Positions 55,083 to 64,000 of a stretch of DNA of 64,000 nucleotides are shown here, in pieces. The notes below the pieces were generated by a model. The model made no database searches. It was not told the DNA's origin and saw only the letters and a program-made list of their open reading frames with translations. A program made the position numbers and the translations under genes. The DNA comes from Mesorhabditis belari (taxonomy: Eukaryota; Nematoda; Chromadorea; Rhabditida; Rhabditidae), in the NCBI GenBank assembly GCA_958450365.1, contig CAUEEP010000915.1, positions 372,001 to 436,000 on the forward strand. Reading direction: 5' to 3'. Within the stretch, counting starts at the first letter, position 1. The number at the start of each line of letters is the position of its first letter.

Positions 55083-56022
55083 AAGCTCAAAATTTTCGCC
55101 GGGTCGGGTCAAAATATAAATGCAAATTTACCAAATGTTTTTTAAGAAATGTTATTAACATAAGTATTTACTCGAACGCAACAATGAAATAGGCAAACAA
55201 AAATTAACAACAACAAATTACTTATCAATAACTGTTCCAATAACTGAACAATGTTTGAATGTTGCAATTCCTCCAATGCTTCATATTCCTTCCTCAGCTC
55301 GCTAACAGCATCAATGAAACTCGAAGGAAAAAGTTTTATGACACTCCGTCTAAAAGCAGCCGCGTCAAGTCATTTAAGAGGCTCCAACCCTTACGGATCC
55401 GTGTTATTCACCCGATAAACGGTGCCATATGCGCCAGAAGCGATTCGAGAAGTGTTTACAGGAGTAACATTGAAAACTTTACTCTTCGGAACCAAGGCAA
55501 AGGAGAAAATCAATCAAAATTGCGCTCTTATCAGAAAAATTTCATGCACTAAATAACGCGGTTAAACCGATTTCACATAGAATAGGTTCCGATCAACCGT
55601 CTTTGAGATCTAGCGATCTAGTGCTCCATTACACTACTATTAAACAAAATACGGTAGTTTAAATTATTTACTCATTGAGAGAATTATCGAAAAACCTGTT
55701 AACAATCTTTGTCTCTAGTTTTGTTCATAGTGTGCTCGTTGCAACCTTTAAAGGAGCGTAAAACTGTTGTTCAAAAGTTTCACACCCGGTATTCTCAAAA
55801 ATACAATCTCTTGCAAATAAAAAAATCGACAGAACGGTATTTAATGTTTATGGTTATATTTTTTCTATATCCAATGTGTTTCAATGGTACGTATTCGATC
55901 GATAAGCCAGAAAATTTATTATCCATTTTTCCTCAATGCAAAAATACGTGCTCATTTTTTGCCACTCGCGGCCGCCGCCACCTCTTTCATACACTCACCC
56001 TGAATCGATCAGAATTCGAATA

Positions 56023-56171
56023 CAATCTCTCTATAACGGAATGGAAGAGACCAAAAAATGTTTCCGTTATAGAGTGCCGTTTTATATAGCTTAGCGTCGG
56101 CCAGGACCAAAATTCCACTCCGTTATATAGAGTTTTCCGCTATAGAGTTCCGTTATAAAGAGAGTCGACTG
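56023..56171. mobile_element. Pogo/Tigger-like MITE in block B
   Basis: Same ends and length class as 52314-52462, TA-flanked. It was duplicated with the block and not independently inserted. Confidence 0.7.
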
Positions 56172-56660
56172 TATTTCAGCATTGAACATTAAAAGAAGCC
56201 CCAAAACCCTCTGTTTACAATATCTTCAATATGTATGTCGTAAGAGGAAGTGATTTCCCCCAAACTACATATTAAATCTCTCTAAAAACCTTTTGCGATT
56301 GCGAGAAAGTAGCCTCGTTCGATTTGGCGATCAGCGCGGCCACATTTGGAACGTTATCGCAACGTTTCGTCAGAATGCCATCTTGACACTTTGACCATTT
56401 GCCCAGATCGCTGAATGAAATGATTTCAATCAAATTCTTTACATGTTTAGGTAAAGCTTTTAACCAGAGTTGGCTTTTACAATAGTTCCAAAAACTGGGC
56501 TATCATACAACAAAATTTCGTGCTTTCTCGGCTCGACTAACAATAATTAATTTAGAAAACTTATCGTTAGTGAGGACTTTTTACCATTAGTCTTAAGTTT
56601 CGGTGACATATTTTAAAGCTGACACAAATAGCTAGTTTAAGCTATTTTTTTTGCTCAAAA

Positions 56661-57290
56661 AATGTCTCTTTTTAGAACGGTCAAGAAGTGAGTGTACCGA
56701 GATGCGATCATCGACTTACACAAGCGTCGTGTTTTCGCGATGGATATCTCTAAGCGATTGATGACACGCAAACAACTTGTTGACAACGCGATCAAACGCT
56801 TTCAAGAGTTAGGAAGAAATTCTGATTGTCCGACTGGTCCGATCTGATTGGTGGTAAAGCGACCGTAGTCACCAAAGATAAAATCAAAGAGGTTCAAGAT
56901 CAGCTACGCTTGAAAGCCACTCGTTCACAAGCGAGGATGGCAAAGAATATGGGAATTTCTCGAACTTCTATAGACCGTATTCAAAAATCGTCTTGGAATC
57001 AAAGCTTATAGCCGCCAAACCGCGAGTACCAAAACAAATACCCAAAAAAGGGGCACAAAAAGGAACGGCAAAACAGATTACGCACGAAAATCCAGAAGAA
57101 AAGAAACAAAACCGAACAAGCCCGCGGGACGGCGAAAAAAAAAAAGTTTTCCAAAAGCCAATTTCTTACGCCAGCCAGCAAAAAGAAACGCGAGGATCGT
57201 TCGAACCAACTTTTGCTTGGCTTCAATAGTATTGATCATCGCAAGATTCTCTTCACCGATGAAAAAGTTTATCTACTTTTCCAATCGCCA
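56661..57290 (+). pseudogene. Tc1/mariner-class transposase relic in block B
   Basis: ATG at 56661 is followed by an N-terminal HTH-like region broken by stops and frameshifts: AIIDLHKRRVFAMDISKRLM, then VTKDKIKEVQDQLRLKATRS and MAKNMGISRTSIDRIQ. A damaged linker and ILFTDEKVYLLF (first catalytic Asp region) follow. The second and third catalytic residues were not found downstream. Confidence 0.65.
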
Positions 57291-57821
57291 ACCTGCAACT
57301 CGTCTCAGCATCGATACTCCCACACGTCGTCGTCAATTCCAGCTTGATGGCAGCCTGCTGAGAGCATTTGACCAGTGGGGCAACTGGAAGACCTTCAAAA
57401 TAATTGAAAACAGAGAAAACAGACCTTCTTGGACGGAATCCAGATAGGCATCGGTGCAGAGTGTGTCCTTGACAAACCCAGCTTTCTTCTTCTCCTCTGC
57501 ACTCAAGCTCATGCTAGTGAACCCGGCATCGAAGTTTCTTTAAGAAATTCTTCTAGCTTTTGTTTAATTTTATTAGCAAGCTTTGAAAATTATCCCAAGA
57601 GGTCGGTTAAGGAGTTTTTCAAGAGATTGCAAAGTGCTTACTTGCAAAACAACTTGATCTTATCGATGTCGCCGCTCGACATCGCTGCCGTTAGATCGAA
57701 GGAAGTCGAGGCTGAAAAGAAACTTCATAATCACAATTTGCAATTGTCAATTAATGCGAGTTCGTTGAAAAATCTTCGTTCACACTCTTTTGATTTGGAA
57801 AGAATCAAAAAAAAATCCTCA

Positions 57822-57957
57822 ACAATAAACAATGTCAGTCTCCAAATCCTCAACAATAAACAATGTCAGTCTTCAATAAACAATGTCAGTCTCCAAATCC
57901 TCAACAATAAACAATGTCAGTCTCCAAATCCTCAACAATAAACAATGTCAGTCTCCT
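57822..57957. repeat. About 31-bp tandem repeat CAACAATAAACAATGTCAGTC
   Basis: Four to five units of TCCAAATCCTCAACAATAAA-CAATGTCAGTC with one shortened variant. Copy A (53987-54062) has fewer units, so the copies differ in repeat number. Confidence 0.8.
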
Positions 57958-58559
57958 CGAGGAGTTTTCAAGCTTTTTTTGTATTGTATAATGTAAAAAT
58001 TCGGTTTAAAAGTCAAAAATGAAATTTAAAAAAGCTACTGCAAGAAAAGTAGCCATTGAATTCGTGTGACAAAAGCGAAAATCTCTTACCGTAGCCATAA
58101 ACGATAAAGCAGGTGAATAGAATCGTTCTCAGAAACATTTGATCCGGAAATTTGGAAGAGAAATCCCAAAACTTTCCACTTTTCCACGTTTAAAACTCGC
58201 TTGTTTTTGTTATTTTTGTTATTTTTCCTATTTCTTCGTTCCACTGCAATTTGATGAAAATTTTTTTCTTTGCAAGTGATTGATGATTGAATTTGTTATT
58301 TTGAAGATTTTGTTCTGGTTGATTAACCCAAAAATGTAAGTAAATAAAATTTTTATTTAAGAACAAAAAAATAAGAGATAAGAGAAAAGCCAAAAGTAGC
58401 TTTTGGTTTTTGGTAACAAATATAGTACAGTACAGTACAAACAAATACATTACTGGACCAGCAATTATCACCTCACGAATTTTTCTTTATCTTTGAAGAG
58501 TTATAACTCTGAACTTTTCCATCGTAGACTAGAAGTGTTATAATGATTTTGAAAGCTTA

Positions 58560-59045
58560 AAACGGGCTCTATAAAATGGTGCGTTCACTTTTCAAAATCA
58601 TTTTAATTTTTTTTCACATTTCGGGGTCCGTCAAATAGGGTTTGAAAAAACAACATTTTCAGCGCTGTTTTTCTTGTTGATACTGTGCTCTAATCATGTT
58701 GAAACCATATTTTTTGGAAAGAGCGTGAAAAATTACCCCTAGAAATCTTAAATACTTCGAGTATTTAATGATGTCTCAAAGTTTTTAAAAAAAACCAGTT
58801 GGTTAAGACTTTGAGACATCATTAAATACTCAAATCGAAGATTTCTCGGGGTAATTTTTCACGTTCTTTCCAAAAAATATGGTTTCAAGATGATTAGAGC
58901 ACGGTATCAACAAGAAAAACAGCGCTGAAAATGTTGAAAATGCTTTTTTAAACCCTATTTGACGGACCCCGAAATGTGAAAAAAATTAAAATAATTTTGA
59001 AAAGCGAATGCCCCATTTTATAGAGCCCTTTTTTTTTATAGAGCC
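58560..59045. repeat. Long foldback palindrome
   Basis: Arms of about 215 bp are inverted, with landmarks TATAAAATGG.GCATTCGC, CATTTCGGGGTCCGTCAAAT and TTTTCAGCGCTGTTTTTCTT. They meet at an inner pair containing TTTGAGACATCATTAAATAC. A single arm is also present at about 54680-54840. Confidence 0.85.
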
Positions 59046-59106
59046 CGACTTTTGCACCAATTTTTGATAGGCCGCGCTGTGACTCTCTCGAATGGAGGAA
59101 AAGCAC

Positions 59107-59367
59107 ATTTACCGGGATGGTTTGGGATGAATCACGTTTCTCAAAACTCCACCATTCTCACCGGATTTAAATGTTATCGAGAATTTATGGGCCTATTTGA
59201 AATCGAAATTGCGAGGAAAACGTTTCAATTCTAAAGTCGAGCTATGGTTTTACATCAGAAAAATTTGGAGGACGATTGAACCTGGAATTCTTGATGCATT
59301 AATTAGATTGATGCCTACTCGTGTTAAAGAAGTACTTTTGGCAAAAGGAGCGCCAACAAAATATTGA
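59107..59367 (+). pseudogene. Tc1-like transposase C-terminal relic
   Basis: SPDLNVIENLWAYLKSKL, the third-catalytic-residue block of Tc1/Tc3-type transposases, is followed by an open frame to a TGA at 59367 ending KEVLLAKGAPTKY. The upstream domains are missing or lost in the adjoining palindrome. Confidence 0.8.
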
Positions 59368-59499
59368 TTATAGCTCCTTTTCGTCTTGTGTTAAAAGACT
59401 TTTGCACCACGATTTTCAGGGGTGTTTTGACAATTATATTTTTTTCTCGATGAATAAGTTTTGTACAGCGACAGCGTGTGTGTAAATAAATTGTACATA

Positions 59500-60774
59500 T
59501 TAGGTTGTCCCATAAAAAATTGCGGTTTTTTTCATTTGATTCGTATTCAGCGACAAATTAACACTTTCTCTTTCTGTTTTTTTTATTATACTGCTTTACA
59601 ATTCTAGTTTTATGTGCTAAATTTTTTTTTTTAGAAACCAAAAACAGAAAAAGTTGTGATCGATCAAATGGCGCCGTCTCGTGAAGAAATCCATCAACAT
59701 CTGGATCAACGATATTTGAGGAGGATTTCGGCGGCCAAAGCAGCGAGAGAAATCAATTCTTTTTATGGATCAACAATCGTCAAGGAAAGGACTGCACAAT
59801 GGTGGTTTCAGAAATTCCGAAAAGGTGACACCCGGCTCACACGAAAGCGAGGAAGTGGTCATCCCAGAAAAGTGAATCGACAGACGTTGAGGCGCCGACT
59901 TCGGCAAATCTCGAAGGATCGACTCGGATTTTGGCACAAGACTATTGCGGAAGAATGACAGTATGGCGTTGGCTCAAAAAAACCGGAAGAAAGTGGTTGA
60001 AACAGCGGCAAATCCCTTATCAACTGAACAATTCGATCAAGGACCAAAGAGCGCGGTCATGCCGTCAACTACTGAACGAATATCGATGCGGTCGGCTTCC
60101 TCTTTCCAATATAGTGACTCATGATCAAACGTGGATATTCTATGATAGTCGAGTGTTGAAACGACAATGGTTGGGAAAAGGTCGTTTGGGAAAAGTGGTG
60201 CCAAGACGAAATATTCATGGAAATAAGCGACTTCTGTGTGTCTATTGGTGTTCCTCTGGCATACTTTTTTGGGAGATACTCCAGAAGGGTCAAACTTTTA
60301 AAAGTAATGTTTATAGACGCCATATGCAACAAGTTGAGCAGAAAATTCTCCGATTGCTCTATCAGAATGAATGGAATGGCCCCGTTTTTGTGCTGCTTGA
60401 AGACAACGCTTCTTCTCACAAATCGAGCAAATCGAAGAATTTTATGGAAAACAATTTGCACTGGAATGTACTTTCACATCTCCCTTATAGCCCGGATATT
60501 GCTCCTTCTGATTACTACTTATTTTTGTCGCTAAAGCATTTCCTTCGAGGCAAGCAATTCAACAACCAAGGTGACCTCGAGAACGAATTGGAGGACTACT
60601 TTCATTCACGCCAACCCGATTTTTACAAGCGAGGACTTGAAAAGTTACCAAAACGTTGGTTAAATGTCTACAATAATCATGGAAAATATATCGTATGATC
60701 TACGTTGTTACTTTTTATTTTTTGTTGAAAAAAGAAATTTCTGAAAAACCGCAATTTTTTATGGGACAACCTAA
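59500..60774 (+). mobile_element. Near-complete mariner transposon, one frameshift
   Basis: TA-flanked, 1275 bp, with terminal inverted repeats TTAGGTTGTCCCATAAAAAA of about 30 bp, nearly perfect. The plus strand encodes a mariner transposase starting at about 59668. The HTH region (IVKERTAQWWFQKFRKGD) is followed by a frame change near 59925-59955. The rest is open to 60698, with the three catalytic blocks HDQTWIFYDS, VLLEDNASSHKS and PYSPDIAPSDYYLF, a D,D34D arrangement. A single indel is the only clear lesion, and the near-identical ends suggest recent insertion. Confidence 0.93.
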
Positions 60775-60946
60775 TATATTTGTGTAACTAAAATTATTAA
60801 TGGCTTAAAGAGCGCCATGAACTTTATCAAAGAAAATCGATGTAACTTTTTAGAAAATTAAGTGTTAAGAGACTTTTGCACATGACACATGACACTGTAT
60901 AATCTACATAAGAAATCTACAATAGCTAAACTGCAATCATTTCTAG

Positions 60947-61138
60947 GTTAACCATCGCCGTCTTAACCTTCTCTCAAAAAGCTCCGAGCCTCTCCAAAGA
61001 ATAGAGGAATGGAAAGAATGGAATTCTGTTCGCGAAGGAATGGAATTCTCAATCACTCTTCAACCATACGATTTCATGAAAGAAATGAAAAAACAACGCC
61101 AAAAATTACCTCATCACAAGCCCTATCTTGAACAATAA
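60947..61138 (+). pseudogene. Duplicate of the adaptor gene's last exon, frame still open
   Basis: Preceded by the same ATTTCTAG acceptor as the original exon (50179-50352), this copy reads VNHRRLNLLSKSSEPLQRI through MEFSITLQPYDFMKEMKKQ to a TAA. An 18-bp in-frame insertion adds an EEWKEWNS-like stretch, and there are a few substitutions. It lies in the large 3' duplication, in the same orientation and about 10.6 kb downstream. Most simply it is a pseudo-exon; use as an alternative terminal exon cannot be excluded. Confidence 0.7.
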
Positions 61139-62860
61139 TCTTTTGATTTGTTGATCTTTTTATGTCGCTCAATGTGATAGTTTTGTGTAGATATTTTCTC
61201 ATTTTTCCGGCTTCTCCCCCAGGTGGTCCAAGGGATTTCGTGGGATTATTTTGACGCATATGAGTGCACATTGTGTATGCAAAATTTTAAAGGGTAATCC
61301 AAGAGAAGAATTCAAATATTCAAAGAGGCAATTTGTTTGATGAAAACCTCATTATTTCTATAAATGAGTGCCGAGGAAATTCCCTCTCTCAGAAAACTTT
61401 CCTCTTTTCCCTCAACATTTCCTTTTCTTTTCTCTCCCTATATTCTGGACTCAGTTCTGCCATTTCCACTTAATTAAAGGAGCCAATAGGATCGGGGAAA
61501 AGAAGGAAAAGGAAAAGCAATATACATATGGCAAAAGTAGAAATATATTCTCTCCAAAACAGGAAATAAGAGGATACGACAAATCCAGTAATCGACTCGA
61601 GGCTGATATTAGTTGACTTCACGTTGCGGTTGAGTTTCTTTTCATTGATTTCTTTCTAGTGGCTTAAATAGGTTCTTGCTTGCTTGCTTGTTTTCATTGC
61701 TTAGGCTCAGGCTTAGGCTTAGGCCCAGACTTAGGCTTAGGCTTAGGCTCGGCTTAGGCTTAGGCTTAGGCTTAGCATTTCAGCAAAGCAATTAGGCCAG
61801 GAAACTTTTAAAGTACTTAACTTTTCATTGTTTTCATTGCAAATCTTGCTTGTTTTCATTTAAAAGCAGAACTTCTAAAGCCAAGTTTGCTTTACTTAAG
61901 ACCAATGTTGAATCTTTTAATAATGAGTCTAACTAAATTCTGCTTGATATTTGAATTTTGAATTCGAACTCAAGAATGCAAAGCAATTAGTACTAGAGTT
62001 TTCTTGGCTACCATAAATCCACTTTTATCCATAGAATCGTTTGCTTCAAAGCTGATAGTTACCTTTCTATTTTGATAACTTTATTCAGAAAGACTCATTG
62101 ATTAGCCACGTAGTCTCTAGCTCGATTTCCTCACTTTCTCCATTTACCAATCGAAATCCAAATTCCCAATCCCTATCAGAGCCAGTTTTTATGCTAATTT
62201 CTCGGTTTATAGTCATTTCATTTCATTAATCCATCTGATCCCCGATTCAAAACAGGATTTTAACACTAAACTGTCAATTCATTGTTTAGATTTTTGATAT
62301 AAAGTATATGAATCACCTGGTTTCTCTATAACCTTAAACCCGATGAACTTTCGCAAGAGACCAGTCTTCGTTAACTCCTTAGTTCGTTAAATATTTGAAT
62401 ATCCCAGAGTTCTGCCATTTCCACTTAATTAAAGGAGCCAATAGGATCGGGGAAAAGAAGGAAAAGGAAAGGCAATATACATATGGTAAAAGTAGAAATA
62501 TTTCCCCTCCAAAACAGGATACGAGGATATGATATACAGTGCATGAATCACCTGGCTTGTCTATAACCTTTAACCCGATGAACTTTGCTTGTAACTTTGC
62601 CAAGAGGCCAGTCTTCGTTAACTCCTTAGTCCGTTAAAAACTTGAATATCCCAGCTTGCTTTTTTCATTTTTTTTTCCAATTTTTAGATTAGTTACCATA
62701 CGGGCTTTAATCTTTCTCTCCGATTTCGGTCACTTCCTGGTTTTTTTTGATGATTTTAACGCTATTTCTCTCCGATTATTCTAGATGATGATTTTTCTGT
62801 CTTATTTTTTAATAAATTTTTTCTCGGTTAGTGCTTAGAATGAGAATTTGAACAAAATAC
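61139..62860. repeat. Interrupted copy of the adaptor gene's 3' flank
   Basis: 61139-61575 and 62408-62860 match 50355-51190. A third partial copy, about 62295-62400, matches 50840-50970. The interrupting 61576-62295 holds the TTAGGC array and no supported gene. Confidence 0.8.
61701..61776. repeat. Interstitial telomere-type repeat (TTAGGC)n
   Basis: About a dozen TTAGGC hexamers with a few variants (CTCAGGC, CCCAGAC, CTCGGC). TTAGGC is the telomere repeat of most nematodes. It is preceded by a short TTGC run (61672-61690). Confidence 0.9.
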
Positions 62861-63308
62861 TTTTAAAAAGTAATCAAAAATCTTTGGAGAAATCATCAAA
62901 ACCTCTATGATATCTGGATGAGATTTGGGAAGATCTTTGTTCATGTTTTAAAAGGATTTCAACTCTTTGAGCTGATTAGATACGGAATTCGAAAAAATTG
63001 TGATTTTCTATTTCTAGATATGTTCAGCTCTAGAATACAATTGGTTTCTGAGCGTTGAATGATTGAAAAACAATGTGCTATCCTCGATAATCTACTCTTG
63101 ATAAAGTACATAACGATTCCAGCTACAGTATCGATTTTCAACACTTAGATTCCTCCAATCGAATTCCTTTTATTACTTAACTACAGTATTCGGGTGTTCA
63201 AGAACCCAAAAAACGTAGGACTTTAATAATATCACCGTTTCAATAAGATCAAACTGATTTTAAAAACAACCATCAAACTCAAAAGTAAACTTTAAAGCTG
63301 TTATTTTA
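62861..63308. other. AT-rich DNA, nothing recognised
   Basis: No gene, element end or tandem repeat was seen. Confidence 0.5.
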
Positions 63309-63827
63309 TTGGGTTGGTGAATTGAAAACTGCGGGCTATTGTCATATGTGACAGTTTGAGCACTTTCTTCAAAAGAAACCCATTTTGATGTCAATGGAAA
63401 AGTTGTAGAGAATCAAAAATCAAGCTTATATCCAAATTTTCAGAACAATTCAAGAACTAGTTTTCAAGAAATGCCAAATTTACGAATCTTCACAAAATTT
63501 GCATTTTAAGCGAAACTACTAAGTGTATCTTTTTGGAAATTTGGCTATAAGCCTAATTTTTGATTCTCTACAACTTTTCTATTGACACCAAAATGGGTTT
63601 CTTTTGAAGAAAGTGCTCAAACTGGGACATCTCCAGTCCTCCATTTTTGAGTCTCACACTTGTCTCACATACAAACCAAAATCCTACTACGAAAGAGGAA
63701 TGCGCAAATTGCCTGTAAAATGGGCAGAAGTCGTCAATAATAATGGAAATTATTTGGAATGAATTGATGGTTTTATGTTGAATAAATTTTAGTTCAAAGT
63801 CCAGCAGTTTTCAATTCACCAACCCAA
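63309..63827 (+). mobile_element. Mariner-derived MITE (TTGGGTTGGTGAATTG family), opposite orientation
   Basis: TA-flanked, 519 bp, inverted relative to the other copies. The right part encodes the last transposase residues on the plus strand (YYERGMRKLPVKWAEVVNNN, then GNYLE and a stop at about 63763). The left part is the internal palindrome. Confidence 0.85.
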
Positions 63828-64000
63828 TATATAAAGTTTAAACTAAACAACCTTCAAACAAAATCGCTAATATTATATTGAATTTTTATTGATTTATTCC
63901 TAACTTTATAGCTCAAAAAGTCCAATTGCTACTAAGCTTTCATTTTACGCTTTTGTTCTTATATTCACTTGACCTAGAGCCCTTTCTAGTACACAATCCA

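Larger units (their letters stand above)
55531..58590. repeat. Large duplicated block, copy B
   Basis: Collinear with 51944-54710, with small insertions and deletions and an extra 0.3 kb holding a transposase HTH region. Contains a pogo-like MITE (56023-56171), transposase remnants (56661-57290), the open stretch 57532-57810 and a tandem repeat (57822-57957). The minisatellite lies between copies A and B. Confidence 0.8.

Noticed and set aside
54785..55145. Gly/Ser/Arg-rich frames of about 100 codons
   Set aside because: They are produced by the GGGTCGGGTCAGC minisatellite, which lacks stops in several frames.

Overview
This is nuclear DNA from a nematode, probably a rhabditid-type worm. The evidence is short GT-AG introns with TTTCAG-like acceptors, acceptors placed just upstream of start codons (as at spliced-leader sites), an interstitial run of the nematode telomere repeat TTAGGC at 61701-61776, and orthologs of worm genes. 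The species cannot be named from the sequence. The window is AT-rich and very dense in DNA transposons, MITEs, foldback palindromes and tRNA-derived repeats, most of them in introns or between genes.

Seven protein-coding genes could be rebuilt exon by exon with consistent splice phases. From left to right they are: a two-pore-domain (TWK/K2P) potassium channel (minus, 1182-7206); the Wnt co-receptor pseudokinase LIN-18/RYK (plus, 23578-26380); an ARGLU1-like arginine/glutamate-rich splicing-associated protein (minus, 26659-28213); a SELENOF (Sep15) thioredoxin-like ER protein carrying Cys in place of Sec (plus, 28542-30045); an unrecognised 221-residue protein (minus, 30684-31854); sorting nexin 17 (minus, 32310-35766); and a PH-domain adaptor with SH3/SH2 ligand motifs and two C-terminal PDZ-like domains (plus, 44298-50352).

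The 23.5-36 kb block is a compact gene cluster. lin-18 converges on the ARGLU1 gene, ARGLU1 and SELENOF are divergent, and SELENOF converges on the unknown gene. snx-17 and the unknown gene lie head to tail 455 bp apart and could be an operon. The left part (1-7.2 kb) is one channel gene whose introns hold most of the repeats there. The 7.2-23.5 kb and 36-44 kb parts are mostly repeats with a few possible isolated exons. From 50 kb to the right end the window is a mosaic of segmental duplications and transposons. It contains a near-complete mariner (59500-60774), a second mariner relic, a Tc1-like relic, a G-rich minisatellite, two diverged copies of a ~3 kb block, and an open duplicate of the adaptor's last exon at 60947-61138.

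The most distinctive global pattern is at least 15 separate tRNA-like units (A-box plus B-box, with poor cloverleaf pairing). They occur alone, in tandem, as inverted pairs at the ends of palindromes, or split by an inserted foldback. They look like tRNA-derived repeats and not working tRNA genes.
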